A stretch of 22,590 nucleotides of DNA, from contig RGGX01000006.1 in NCBI GenBank assembly GCA_010024485.1, positions 1-22,590 on the forward strand, written 5' to 3'. The translations under genes and the position numbers were made by a program. The notes under the pieces are model-generated. The model did not search any database. It saw only the letters and a list, made by a program, of their open reading frames with translations, and had not been told where the DNA came from. Shown here piece after piece: positions 7,448 to 14,566 of this stretch (position 1 is the stretch's first letter; every line of letters starts with the position of its first letter). This stretch comes from Actinomycetota bacterium. Its GTDB lineage: Bacteria; Actinomycetota; Acidimicrobiia; Acidimicrobiales; Ilumatobacteraceae.

Positions 7448-8127
7448 GCCGCCTCCGACACGGTTCCGCCCTTGACGACGATCTCGCGGCCGGCCAGTGC
7501 CCGGCTCCTCTCGAGGTCATGGCTGGCGAGGATGACGGTGACACCGGAGGCCACCGCGAGACGGATGAGGTCGTCGAGTTCGTCCCGTCCTGACGGATCG
7601 AGGCCGGCGTGCGGTTCGTCGAGCAACCAGAGCTCGGCTCGGCGCACCAGGAGCACCGCCAGCGCGGTCCGGCGACGCTGACCGGCTGAGAGCGCGGACA
7701 CCCGCACCGAGGAGAGGCGGCCGTCCAGGCCGGCGGAGGTGAGCGCGGCGGCGGTCTCGGCCTCGTTCGCCCCGACCATGTCAGCCCAGAAGGCGAGGTT
7801 CTCCGCCACGGTCAGGTCGGCGTAGAGACCGTTGCGGTGGCCGAGCAGTCCGATCCGGTGACGCAGGGCGCCACGATCACCCCGGAGATCGGTCCCGAGG
7901 ACCTCGGCGTGACCCCTCGCCACGGGGACGAGTCCGGCGCAGACGTTCAGCAGCGTCGACTTGCCCGCCCCGTTCGGGCCCGCGACCAGAACGATCTCCC
8001 CGCGCTCGACGCGGAGATCGATCCCCGAGAGGGCGGGAAAGCCCCCGAGGAGGGCGATGACCCCCCGCAGGTCGACCGCGGGCGCGGATCGATCCGCTGG
8101 CGTCGGGTTGGTGGCGGGGTCTGACAT
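7444..8127 (-). CDS. ccmA: Heme ABC transporter ATPase CcmA
   Basis: This 227-residue ABC ATPase has Walker A GPNGAGKST (50-58), signature LSAGQ (146-150), Walker B LWLLDEPHAGLD with D170/E171 and the switch His in ILASHDLE (H203). The short single-domain form and its place as first gene of the ccm operon support CcmA. It powers the CcmABCD complex that frees holo-CcmE. The ATG at 8127 has a TAGCGT hexamer nine bases upstream on the minus strand, so the operon may have a very short leader. The divergent sortase gene starts 76 bases away. Confidence 0.93.
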   Translation of the reverse strand: MSDPATNPTPADRSAPAVDLRGVIALLGGFPALSGIDLRVERGEIVLVAGPNGAGKSTLLNVCAGLVPVARGHAEVLGTDLRGDRGALRHRIGLLGHRNGLYADLTVAENLAFWADMVGANEAETAAALTSAGLDGRLSSVRVSALSAGQRRRTALAVLLVRRAELWLLDEPHAGLDPSGRDELDDLIRLAVASGVTVILASHDLERSRALAGREIVVKGGTVSEAA

Positions 8128-8136
8128 GGCACCGTC

Positions 8137-8142
8137 ACGCTA
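8137..8142 (-). promoter_or_regulatory. Possible -10 element (TAGCGT) of the ccm operon
   Basis: On the minus strand TAGCGT lies nine bases before the ccmA ATG and fits TANNNT. A start six to seven bases downstream would leave a leader of only two or three bases. No -35 was recognised, so support comes from pattern and position only. Confidence 0.4.
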
Positions 8143-8190
8143 TGCCGACCCCGGGCCGCCGGCACGCCCGACACCGCAGCGGGCCACCGG

Positions 8191-8196
8191 TAGTTT
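8191..8196 (+). promoter_or_regulatory. -10 element TAGTTT for a leaderless sortase transcript
   Basis: TAGTTT lies six bases before the GTG at 8203. The hexamer CCGACA (8168-8173) lies 17 bases upstream of it, which is the right spacing for a -35 resembling TTGACA. It is identical to the element at 541-546, at the same distance from a GTG start. Confidence 0.6.
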
Positions 8197-8202
8197 GGCG
8201 AT

Positions 8203-9444
8203 GTGGAGCGCCGCACGGAGCGACGGCTGACCCCTGACCGCCAACCCGTTCCCCGACCGGGGGAGCTGGCGAGGCAGGCGGTCCGCGCCAGCCGTCGGTC
8301 GAGAGCCGCCGGAGCCTGGACCTCCTGGCGGCGTTCGCGTCGGGCCCGATGGGATCTCCCACCCGAACCCCACGACTGGCGTTGGGGGGTCGGGCTGCTG
8401 GGACGGACGCTGGTGATCACCGGCCTCCTGCTCCTCGGCTTCGTCGGCTACCAGCTCTGGGGGACGGGGATCGAGATGGCCCGCGCCCAGTCCGATCTCC
8501 GCCAGCGGCTCGAGTCGCGGGTCGCGGTCCCGGTCGACGAGGTCGACGACATCGCCGCCGATGAGCCCTCCACCACATCGAGCGACGCTGCCTCCGATCG
8601 ACCCAACACCGAAGCGGACTCCGATTCAGCGGAGCGACCCGTCCAGCCCGCCCCGGGATCGGCCGATGACCCCGTGACGGAATCGATCGACGAGTCGTCG
8701 TTCGCTCCGATCTCGACCGGTGACCCCATCGCCCGCATCGAGATGCCGTCGCTCGGCACCGACCACATCGTGGTCGCCGGGATCGGGGTCGACGAGCTTC
8801 GCCTCGGACCGGGCCACTTCCCGGACACGCCGCTCCCGGGCCAACTCGGCAACGTGGCCATCGCCGGCCACCGCACGACCTACGGTCAGCCCTTCCACGA
8901 CGTCGACCTCCTCGCTCCGGGCGACGAGATCGTCCTCACCACCGTGACCGGACGGTTCGTCTACCTCGTCGATGACATCTCGATCGTCGATCCGACCGAG
9001 TACGCGGTGGTCTCGACGACCGACAGGACCCGCGCCCGACTGACGCTGACCTCCTGCCATCCCAAGTGGTCAGCCGCGAAGCGGATCGTTGTCCGGGCCG
9101 AGCTGGACACCCAGCGATCCGATGCGGTCTCACCGGCGACCGACTACCTCGGGTCACCGGTGTGGGACACGGGTGGGCCCATCGGCGAGGGGGCGGCGTC
9201 GGCGGCGCTGACCGGCGTCGCTTCGACGACCACCACGCCCGTCGAGTCGTCGACAGCGACGACCGACACATCCACCACCGAACCAGCCGACATATCCACC
9301 TCGACGCCCGCCGACACGTCCACCACGGCACCGGCGCGATCCACGGCCGGTTCCGGGTGCTCAGCCGTCGCCGTCGCAGCCACCTCGTCGGCTACGGCCT
9401 CGGGCTGCTCCCGGGACTGGTCGTCCTGTACTTCGTCTACGTGA
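8203..9444 (+). CDS. Class E sortase, C-terminus apparently frameshifted
   Basis: The protein has 413 residues as read: an Arg-rich cytoplasmic N-terminus, a membrane helix (about 63-86), an acidic Ser/Thr-rich spacer (about 115-170) and the sortase barrel (about 172-305). Catalytic residues are visible: H223 in IAGHRTTYG, C285 in LTSCHPKW and R294 in AAKRIVV. Sortases cut a sorting signal and join the protein to the cell surface; the TSCHP form is common in class E of actinobacteria. After a Thr-rich stretch (about 325-380) the frame degenerates into Ser/Ala/Cys-rich residues, while a proper C-terminal helix appears in the next frame up to 9476. The GTG start is backed by the TAGTTT element six bases upstream. 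Confidence 0.85.
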   Translation: MERRTERRLTPDRQPVPRPGELARQAVRASRRSRAAGAWTSWRRSRRARWDLPPEPHDWRWGVGLLGRTLVITGLLLLGFVGYQLWGTGIEMARAQSDLRQRLESRVAVPVDEVDDIAADEPSTTSSDAASDRPNTEADSDSAERPVQPAPGSADDPVTESIDESSFAPISTGDPIARIEMPSLGTDHIVVAGIGVDELRLGPGHFPDTPLPGQLGNVAIAGHRTTYGQPFHDVDLLAPGDEIVLTTVTGRFVYLVDDISIVDPTEYAVVSTTDRTRARLTLTSCHPKWSAAKRIVVRAELDTQRSDAVSPATDYLGSPVWDTGGPIGEGAASAALTGVASTTTTPVESSTATTDTSTTEPADISTSTPADTSTTAPARSTAGSGCSAVAVAATSSATASGCSRDWSSCTSST

Positions 9445-9476
9445 ACGTCAACCGACTACTCCCACCCAACCTCTGA
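9345..9476 (+). other. Displaced C-terminal anchor of the sortase
   Basis: In the +2 frame relative to the sortase start, this stretch reads RFRVLSRRRRS, then a hydrophobic helix GYGLGLLPGLVVLYFVYV and NVNRLLPPNL before a stop. Positive residues before a helix and a short LLPPNL end look like a natural membrane anchor, and upstream the same frame is His/Arg-rich nonsense. A one- or two-base indel between about 9300 and 9345 would join it to the sortase. In the listed sortase frame the same bases give no recognisable protein. Confidence 0.65.
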
Positions 9477-9490
9477 GCGACAGCGGACGC

Positions 9491-10222
9491 TCAACGCCCG
9501 GTGAACCGGGGATCACGCTTCTCAGCGAAGGCCGCCCGGCCCTCAACGGCATCCGCGCTCGCCCAGGCCCGCGCGCGGACCTCGTCCACCGAGGTGTCGC
9601 GCGCCGGTCGGCGAGACGCCTCGCTGAGCGCCGCTCGATGCGCATCCAGCGACAGCGGCGCCAACCGGACGATCTCCTCCGCCCAGGCCACCGCCTTGTC
9701 GACCGTACCGATCCGGTGCACCGCGCCGGTTCGGTGCAGGGTCGTCGCGTCCACGCGCTCCGCCGTGAGCAGGATCGAGCGGGCGATCGGCCAACCGAAC
9801 TCCTCGGTCAGACGGTCGACCGTCCACTGGTCGACCGCGAGCCCGAGATGGGCAGCGGGTATCCCGAACCGACTCTCCGCCGTCGCGACCCGCAGGTCGC
9901 AGACCAGGGCGAGTTGGGTACCGGCACCGAGGGCCGGGCCATCGATCGCGGCGATCCGAACCGCGGACCAGTCCTCCCATGCCGTGAGCGCCTCGGTGAG
10001 TCGAACCCCGAACTCCTCGGAGTCGACACCGGAGAGGTCCGCCCCAGCGCAGAAGGCCGGAGGCGCGCCGGTGAGGACGACCGCGCCGACGGTCTCGTCA
10101 CCCGCCACGTCGCGCAGGCCCCGCAGCGTGTCGAGATCCACCGCATTGCGACGCTCGGGTCGGTCGATCGTCACCACCAACACATCGCGAACGGGTCCCG
10201 GTCGGCGTTCGATCCGTAGCAT
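9491..10222 (-). CDS. Enoyl-CoA hydratase/isomerase-like protein lacking both catalytic Glu
   Basis: This 243-residue crotonase-fold protein has the CoA and oxyanion-hole segments FCAGADLS (58-64) and DGPALGAGTQLAL (94-106). In rat enoyl-CoA hydratase the two acid/base residues are Glu144 and Glu164; the matching places here are Q103 (GTQL) and A123 (IPAAHLGLAVDQW). The fold and CoA site look sound, but normal hydration chemistry is unlikely. It may be a non-hydratase crotonase, or an acyl-CoA binding protein as proposed for mycobacterial EchA6. A TAGGGT element six bases before the ATG suggests a leaderless transcript. It diverges from the small membrane protein gene with only 11 bases between start codons. 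Confidence 0.85.
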   Translation of the reverse strand: MLRIERRPGPVRDVLVVTIDRPERRNAVDLDTLRGLRDVAGDETVGAVVLTGAPPAFCAGADLSGVDSEEFGVRLTEALTAWEDWSAVRIAAIDGPALGAGTQLALVCDLRVATAESRFGIPAAHLGLAVDQWTVDRLTEEFGWPIARSILLTAERVDATTLHRTGAVHRIGTVDKAVAWAEEIVRLAPLSLDAHRAALSEASRRPARDTSVDEVRARAWASADAVEGRAAFAEKRDPRFTGR

Positions 10223-10234
10223 GGCTGCACCCTA
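10217..10234. promoter_or_regulatory. Overlapping divergent -10 elements
   Basis: On the minus strand TAGGGT (10234-10229) lies six bases before the ATG at 10222. On the plus strand TAGCAT (10217-10222) lies 11 bases before the ATG at 10234. Each hexamer touches the other gene's start codon, so the two polymerases could not initiate at once. The minus-strand element fits the leaderless spacing; the plus-strand one would leave a leader of about five bases. Confidence 0.45.
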
Positions 10235-10530
10235 TGTCCGACCGCCCCACACCCCCGAGGCCCGACACCGACCCCGTGGTGCGTCGCCGTCGCGCCGTGG
10301 AGCGCTGGACACTCCTCGCCAACCGGATCGGCTACCTCGTCCTCGCGCTGTCGGTCGCGCTGTTCGTCATCGCCTTCGCGGTCGGCTTCTCCTCCGCCTT
10401 GGCGACCGCGGTGATCATCTCCCTCGTGGTGTCCTTCGTACTGCTCGCGCCCTCGATCGTGCTCGGGTACGCCGTGAAGGCCGCCGACCGCGAGGACGCC
10501 GAGAGGGCCGTCGGCGGACCCTCCTCGTAG
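10234..10530 (+). CDS. Small two-helix membrane protein of unknown function
   Basis: The protein has 98 residues: a Pro/Arg-rich N-terminus (1-22), two hydrophobic helices (about 33-53 and 57-79) and an acidic C-terminal tail (AADREDAERAV). I do not recognise a named family; it resembles small actinobacterial membrane proteins of unknown function that often accompany other genes. The TetR gene begins 12 bases after its stop, and the TAG stop codon itself forms part of a TAGCAT hexamer that could serve the TetR gene. Codon use matches its neighbours. Confidence 0.7.
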   Translation: MSDRPTPPRPDTDPVVRRRRAVERWTLLANRIGYLVLALSVALFVIAFAVGFSSALATAVIISLVVSFVLLAPSIVLGYAVKAADREDAERAVGGPSS

Positions 10531-10533
10531 CAT
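10528..10533 (+). promoter_or_regulatory. Possible -10 element (TAGCAT) for the TetR gene
   Basis: TAGCAT overlaps the stop codon of the preceding gene and lies nine bases before the TetR ATG. It fits TANNNT, and no Shine-Dalgarno sequence is present. No -35 is evident, so support is weak. Confidence 0.35.
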
Positions 10534-10542
10534 GGTCGCGAC

Positions 10543-11154
10543 ATGAGTTCGACCCGTCTGCCGGCCACGGAGCGCCGCGAGCAGATCCTGACCTGCGCCC
10601 TCGAGGTGTTCGCCCGGTCCGGATTCCACGGCGCATCCATGAACGACGTCGCGGATGCGGCAGGGGTCACCAAACCCGTCCTCTACCAGCACTTCGACTC
10701 CAAGCAGGAGTTGTTCGGCGCGCTGCTCGACTCCGTCGGCGACCGCATGCACTCGGCCATCACCGCCGCCACCTCGGCCGAGAGCGATGGGCGCTCACAG
10801 ACCGTCGCCGGGTTCCGCGCCTACTTCCGTTGGGTCTCCGAGGACCATGACGGATTCAGGCTGCTCTTCGGTGGGGCAGCCCGCCACGACGCCGCCTTCG
10901 GCGACCGGGTTCGCCAGATCACCTCCGAGGTCGCCACCGCGATCATCCCGCTCATCGCAGTCGACATCCCCGAGGAGCACCGCCGCACGGTGGCCCACGG
11001 GATCGTCGGTCTCGCGGAGGGCGTCAGCCGGCGACTGATCGGCCACGGGCACGACTTCGACCCCGATGAGATCGCGACCGTGGTCGCCGGTCTCGCCTGG
11101 GCCGGACTGAGGTCGATCGACCAGTCGTCGTCGGTCCCCGCGACCTCGCGCTGA
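10543..11154 (+). CDS. TetR-family transcriptional regulator
   Basis: The protein has 203 residues. The N-terminal DNA-binding domain (about 10-56) carries the TetR pattern: REQILTCALEVFARSGFHGASMNDVADAAGVTKPVLYQHFDSK, in which the last part is the recognition helix. The remainder is an all-helical ligand and dimer domain with GFRLLFGG in the middle, seen in fatty-acid-linked TetR regulators of actinobacteria. The ligand cannot be read from the sequence. The nearby crotonase-like gene is a possible target, but no operator palindrome was found. A TAGCAT element precedes it. Confidence 0.88.
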   Translation: MSSTRLPATERREQILTCALEVFARSGFHGASMNDVADAAGVTKPVLYQHFDSKQELFGALLDSVGDRMHSAITAATSAESDGRSQTVAGFRAYFRWVSEDHDGFRLLFGGAARHDAAFGDRVRQITSEVATAIIPLIAVDIPEEHRRTVAHGIVGLAEGVSRRLIGHGHDFDPDEIATVVAGLAWAGLRSIDQSSSVPATSR

Positions 11155-11204
11155 CCCAGTTCTCGGGGCGCGAGCACGGGTGACCACCTCGCGACGACCC
11201 GGTC

Positions 11205-11210
11205 TAGGCT
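11205..11210 (+). promoter_or_regulatory. -10 element TAGGCT for a leaderless DtxR-family transcript
   Basis: TAGGCT fits TANNNT and is exactly six bases before the ATG at 11217, like the elements before 553, 8203 and (minus) 10222. A GTGACC at 11180-11185 could act as a -35 with a 19-base spacer. No Shine-Dalgarno sequence precedes the ATG. Confidence 0.55.
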
Positions 11211-11216
11211 CGTCCT

Positions 11217-11876
11217 ATGCCGGCGCCGGGAGAACACCACCCCGCCTTCGAGGAGTACTGCGAGTGCATCTTCGAACTGCACGAGGATGACGTCGAGGTC
11301 ATCCAGGCCCGGATCGCCGAACGACTCAACGTCAGCCGCCCGGCGGTCAGCGAGATGATCCGCCGCCTCGCCGACGAGGGGCTGATCGACACCGAGGGCG
11401 GCATCGCGCTCACCGCCGCCGGGGTCGAACTCGCCCAGCGGGTGGTGCGACGCCATCGTCTCGCCGAGCGTTTCCTGACCGACACCCTCGGCCTCTCCTG
11501 GGCCGAGGCCCACCACGAGGCCGGCAAGTGGGAGCACATCATGTCCGACAGCGTCGAGGAGGCTCTCGACCGTCTCCTTGGCTCTCCCACCACCTGCCCG
11601 CACGGGAACCCGATCCCCGGCTCCGACTATGTGGCACCCGATGTGCGGCCCCTCGCCCAGACGAGCGTCGGCACCCGCTTCACCGTGCGCCGGATCCCCG
11701 AGGAGCTCGAGTTCACCCCCGGTCTCCTCGAATTCCTCGAGGAGAGCTCGATCCAACCCGGTCACCGAGGCACGGTGACCGCCACCTCCCCCGACGGCAC
11801 CGTCACCATCGAGATCGATGGACACCACGTCGGGGTCGGCGCGTTTGCCTCCGAGCGCATCCTCGTCACCGGCTGA
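11217..11876 (+). CDS. DtxR/IdeR-family metal-dependent regulator with altered metal site
   Basis: The protein has 219 residues: a winged helix-turn-helix (about 10-70; RIAERLNVSRPAVSEMIRRLADEGLI), a metal-binding and dimer domain (about 75-140) and a C-terminal SH3/FeoA-like domain (about 148-217). H80, E84 and H99/H100 match the ancillary metal site. For the primary site, E106 and H107 (KWEHIMS) are present, but the residue matching Cys102 of DtxR is G103 and that matching Met10 is E13. It may respond to manganese or another metal, or bind metal weakly. The family controls iron or manganese uptake, which fits heme and cytochrome genes nearby. The lipoprotein gene follows after 4 bases. Confidence 0.88.
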   Translation: MPAPGEHHPAFEEYCECIFELHEDDVEVIQARIAERLNVSRPAVSEMIRRLADEGLIDTEGGIALTAAGVELAQRVVRRHRLAERFLTDTLGLSWAEAHHEAGKWEHIMSDSVEEALDRLLGSPTTCPHGNPIPGSDYVAPDVRPLAQTSVGTRFTVRRIPEELEFTPGLLEFLEESSIQPGHRGTVTATSPDGTVTIEIDGHHVGVGAFASERILVTG

Positions 11877-11880
11877 GCCC

Positions 11881-12327
11881 GTGTCCCCCCGGCGCATCAT
11901 CCTCCTCGCGCTCGCCCCGGCGGCGCTCTTGGCCTGCGGGGAGACCTACGTGGACACCAGCCTCATCGACGACGGGACACCGGCCTCGGAGTCCGCCGAT
12001 GTCGACGCCGGCCCCGCTGCCGAGCCCGACACCGACGAGCCTGAGACCTCGGGCTTCGCCTCAACCCTCGCCTCGTTCACCGGGCACGCGCGCGACATCA
12101 GCGAGGTGATCGCCGACGACCGCGAACAGGCTGCCGAGATGCTCGCCGACCTCGAGGCCGACTGGAGGCTCATCGAATCGATCATCCGCGAGGAGCAACC
12201 GGACCGGCTCTTCGGTTTCTCCCAGGCCGTCGACCTCGTGCGCAGCGGCGTGGAGCGCAATCGGCCGGCGGACGTCAGCAAGGGCTGGAAACTGCTCGCC
12301 GACCTGAGCGACGACTACCCGACCTGA
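11881..12327 (+). CDS. Small lipoprotein of unknown function
   Basis: The protein has 148 residues from the GTG at 11881. A signal peptide (RRIILLALAPAALLACGE) ends in an ALLAC lipobox, so the mature protein begins at the Cys with a lipid anchor on the outer face of the membrane. An acidic, disordered linker (about residues 22-55) follows, then a helical domain containing FASTLASFTGHARDISEVI and EADWRLIESIIREEQPDRL. I do not recognise the domain; its heptad-like helices recall extracytoplasmic helical-bundle lipoproteins. An in-frame ATG at 11818 lies inside the previous gene and would bury the signal peptide. It is 4 bases from the DtxR-family gene, suggesting one operon, and its 3' end overlaps convergent helD by 13 bases. 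Confidence 0.75.
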   Translation: MSPRRIILLALAPAALLACGETYVDTSLIDDGTPASESADVDAGPAAEPDTDEPETSGFASTLASFTGHARDISEVIADDREQAAEMLADLEADWRLIESIIREEQPDRLFGFSQAVDLVRSGVERNRPADVSKGWKLLADLSDDYPT

Positions 12328-14477
12328 GCGGAGAGCGCCGAGAACCCGACGGCCAGCGGCTCGGGCAGCGGCGCGGAGTGCACCACGGCGAGCCGCCGGG
12401 TGGACCGGGTGAGGGCGACGTACAGCGACCGCAGTCCAAGATGGCCCTCATCGACGATCGACGCCGGTTCGACCACCACCACCGAGTCGAGCTCGAGTCC
12501 CTTGGCCACCGACACCGGCACCACCGTCACCTGGCGTTCGAGGCCTGAGACCCCGGCGCGACCGTGGTCGATCCCAGCCGACGTCAATGCCTCCGACATC
12601 TCGTCGACCATCGAGTCGGGGGCGATGACCGCCACCGAGCCGTCGGGCAACGCGGCCAACGATGCAGCCACCTCTCCCGCGACGGATGCAGCACGACCAT
12701 CCTCGACCGGCACGAGTCGCGGCTGCTCACCGCCGGACCGCACCGACTCCGGCCGTCGGAGCCCGGGTGCGGCCGCCTCCATGACGACATCGGCCACGGC
12801 CATGATCTCGCTCGGGATCCGGTAGCCGACGGAGAGTCCGATGACCCGAGGTGGACGTCGATCGGGGAGATGGGCAACGACATCGTCCCAGACCGCCGGG
12901 GCGAGGGCCCCCGTCGCCTGCGCGAGGTCGCCCACCACGGTCATCGACCCGTTCAACGACCGACGGGTCACCATCCGGAGAGCCATCGGCGTGAGGTCCT
13001 GCACCTCGTCGACGACGATGTGGCCATACGTCCGGATCTCGTCGGCCGGGTCGATCTCCCCTCGGTGGGGAACCGGCCCGAGGACCTCTCGGGCATCGTC
13101 GAGGAGCGGGATGTCGGCCTCGGTCCACGGGATGTCATCCGGGGATGCCGACCGCGAGCGGTGCAGCAGTCCGACGAGGGTGTCGACCTCGGTGTCGGTC
13201 ACCGCCGTCGTCAACGCCGACCGGAGGAGCGCCTTCGACCCGAGCAGGTCGTGCACCAGTTGGGCTGGGGTCAGCACCGGCCACATCCGCTCGAGCGCCT
13301 CACGCACCTCGGGCAGTCGCCGAACGGCCTCGCGAACCTCGCTGGGCTCGGCATCGCCGGCCCGCCATCCGGCCGCCATCGTCTCCCACATCTCGTTCTC
13401 GACGATGCGACGGCTGGCGTTGTGCCGTCGGTTGCGTCGACGCGCCTGTCGAACGATCCGCCGCGAGTCCTCGACCGTGAGGCGCAGATAACCCGAGCGG
13501 AACGGCACGACGAGGTCCTCGCGCAGCGGTCGCTCCCGGTCGTCGACGGCGCGATCGATCATCCGCGTCATCCGGACGTCACCCTTGACCGCCGCCACCT
13601 CGGGGTTCTCGCGGTGTGAGACGGCGACCCCGGGCACGAGATCGGCGAGCACCACCTGTTCCACCCCGGCCTCGCCGAGCGAGGGCAGCACCCGCTCGAT
13701 GTAGCGGAGGAAGACGCGGTTCGGTCCGATCACCAGGACGCCCTGGTCCTCAAGCGGGAAGCGGTGGGTGTAGAGGAGATACGCGGCGCGGTGCAGGGCG
13801 ACGACGGTCTTCCCGGTTCCTGGCCCACCCTGCACCACGAGCACACCGGCCTGGGGCGAGCGGATGATCTCGTCCTGTTCGGCCTGGATGGTCGCGACGA
13901 TGTCGCCGAGGGCGCCGGTTCGGCCACGCTCGAGGGAGGCGATGAGGGTGGAGTAGCCACGGAGGCTGGGGCCGCTCGAGGAGAGACCCTCGTCGTCTCC
14001 GAGACCGAGATGCCCCTCTCCGAAGAGCTCGTCCTCGAGACCGAGCAGGGTGCGGCCCTCGACCGCGAAGTGACGACGACGCAGGAGGCCCATCGGTTCA
14101 CGACCGGTGGCGCGGTAGAAGGGTTCGGCCACCGGGGCCCGCCAGTCGATCACCACCGGCTCGCTCTGGTCGTCGGCGACGGCGAGCCGACCGATGCGGA
14201 AACTCTCCACGCCGGTCCCGTCATCGTCGCCGCTCTCGTCGACCCGGTCGATTCGACCGAACACGAGGGCCGAGTCGCCGAGATCGAGGTCGGTGAGCCG
14301 CTTGACCAGCGCCTCGTCGAAGGCGTTCCTCTCGAACCGGGCCTGAAAGGTCCCGCCCAGATCGGCCTCGTTGAGGTCGCGGAGCCTCCATGCGGCCTGC
14401 CGCGAGCTCTCGAGGCACTCGTAGGCGTGGTCGATGAACGCCTGTTCCTCTGGAAGATCGGGGTGTCGTGCTGTCAT
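12315..14477 (-). CDS. helD: RNA polymerase recycling ATPase, HelD/HelR family
   Basis: This 720-residue superfamily 1 helicase-like ATPase is of HelD type. The N-terminal helical arm (1-60) is followed by the family mark VVIDWRAPVAEPFYRATG (about 108-125), Walker A GGPGTGKT (217-224) with ALHRAAYLLYTHR behind it, Walker B IVVDEVQDL and a C-terminal YVALTRSTRRLAVV motif. HelD proteins bind RNA polymerase and use ATP to release stalled or inactive enzyme from DNA; some actinobacterial forms protect against rifampicin. The N-terminal arm suggests the actinobacterial class, but I cannot separate subclasses by eye. It is transcribed alone, divergent from hemE, and its stop overlaps the lipoprotein gene. 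Confidence 0.88.
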   Translation of the reverse strand: MTARHPDLPEEQAFIDHAYECLESSRQAAWRLRDLNEADLGGTFQARFERNAFDEALVKRLTDLDLGDSALVFGRIDRVDESGDDDGTGVESFRIGRLAVADDQSEPVVIDWRAPVAEPFYRATGREPMGLLRRRHFAVEGRTLLGLEDELFGEGHLGLGDDEGLSSSGPSLRGYSTLIASLERGRTGALGDIVATIQAEQDEIIRSPQAGVLVVQGGPGTGKTVVALHRAAYLLYTHRFPLEDQGVLVIGPNRVFLRYIERVLPSLGEAGVEQVVLADLVPGVAVSHRENPEVAAVKGDVRMTRMIDRAVDDRERPLREDLVVPFRSGYLRLTVEDSRRIVRQARRRNRRHNASRRIVENEMWETMAAGWRAGDAEPSEVREAVRRLPEVREALERMWPVLTPAQLVHDLLGSKALLRSALTTAVTDTEVDTLVGLLHRSRSASPDDIPWTEADIPLLDDAREVLGPVPHRGEIDPADEIRTYGHIVVDEVQDLTPMALRMVTRRSLNGSMTVVGDLAQATGALAPAVWDDVVAHLPDRRPPRVIGLSVGYRIPSEIMAVADVVMEAAAPGLRRPESVRSGGEQPRLVPVEDGRAASVAGEVAASLAALPDGSVAVIAPDSMVDEMSEALTSAGIDHGRAGVSGLERQVTVVPVSVAKGLELDSVVVVEPASIVDEGHLGLRSLYVALTRSTRRLAVVHSAPLPEPLAVGFSALSAQVG

Positions 14478-14566
14478 CTTCAGGGGTGTCGGGCCAGGAC
14501 CATCGGGTCACCACCCGTTTCAGGGGTCCGTCAACTCTACCGGCAGGGGTATCGTCCACCTTCCCC
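14478..14566. promoter_or_regulatory. helD-hemE divergent intergenic region with direct repeats
   Basis: This 89-base gap must hold both promoters. It contains TTCAGGGGT twice (14479-14487 and 14519-14527), 40 bases apart and thus on one face of the helix at about ten bases per turn. A partial third copy, GCAGGGGT, ends at 14550. A short dyad, CGGGT-CACC-ACCCG, lies at 14504-14517. TATCGT at 14550-14555 could be the hemE -10, 11 bases before its ATG. The repeats could bind a regulator; nothing shows which. Confidence 0.4.
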
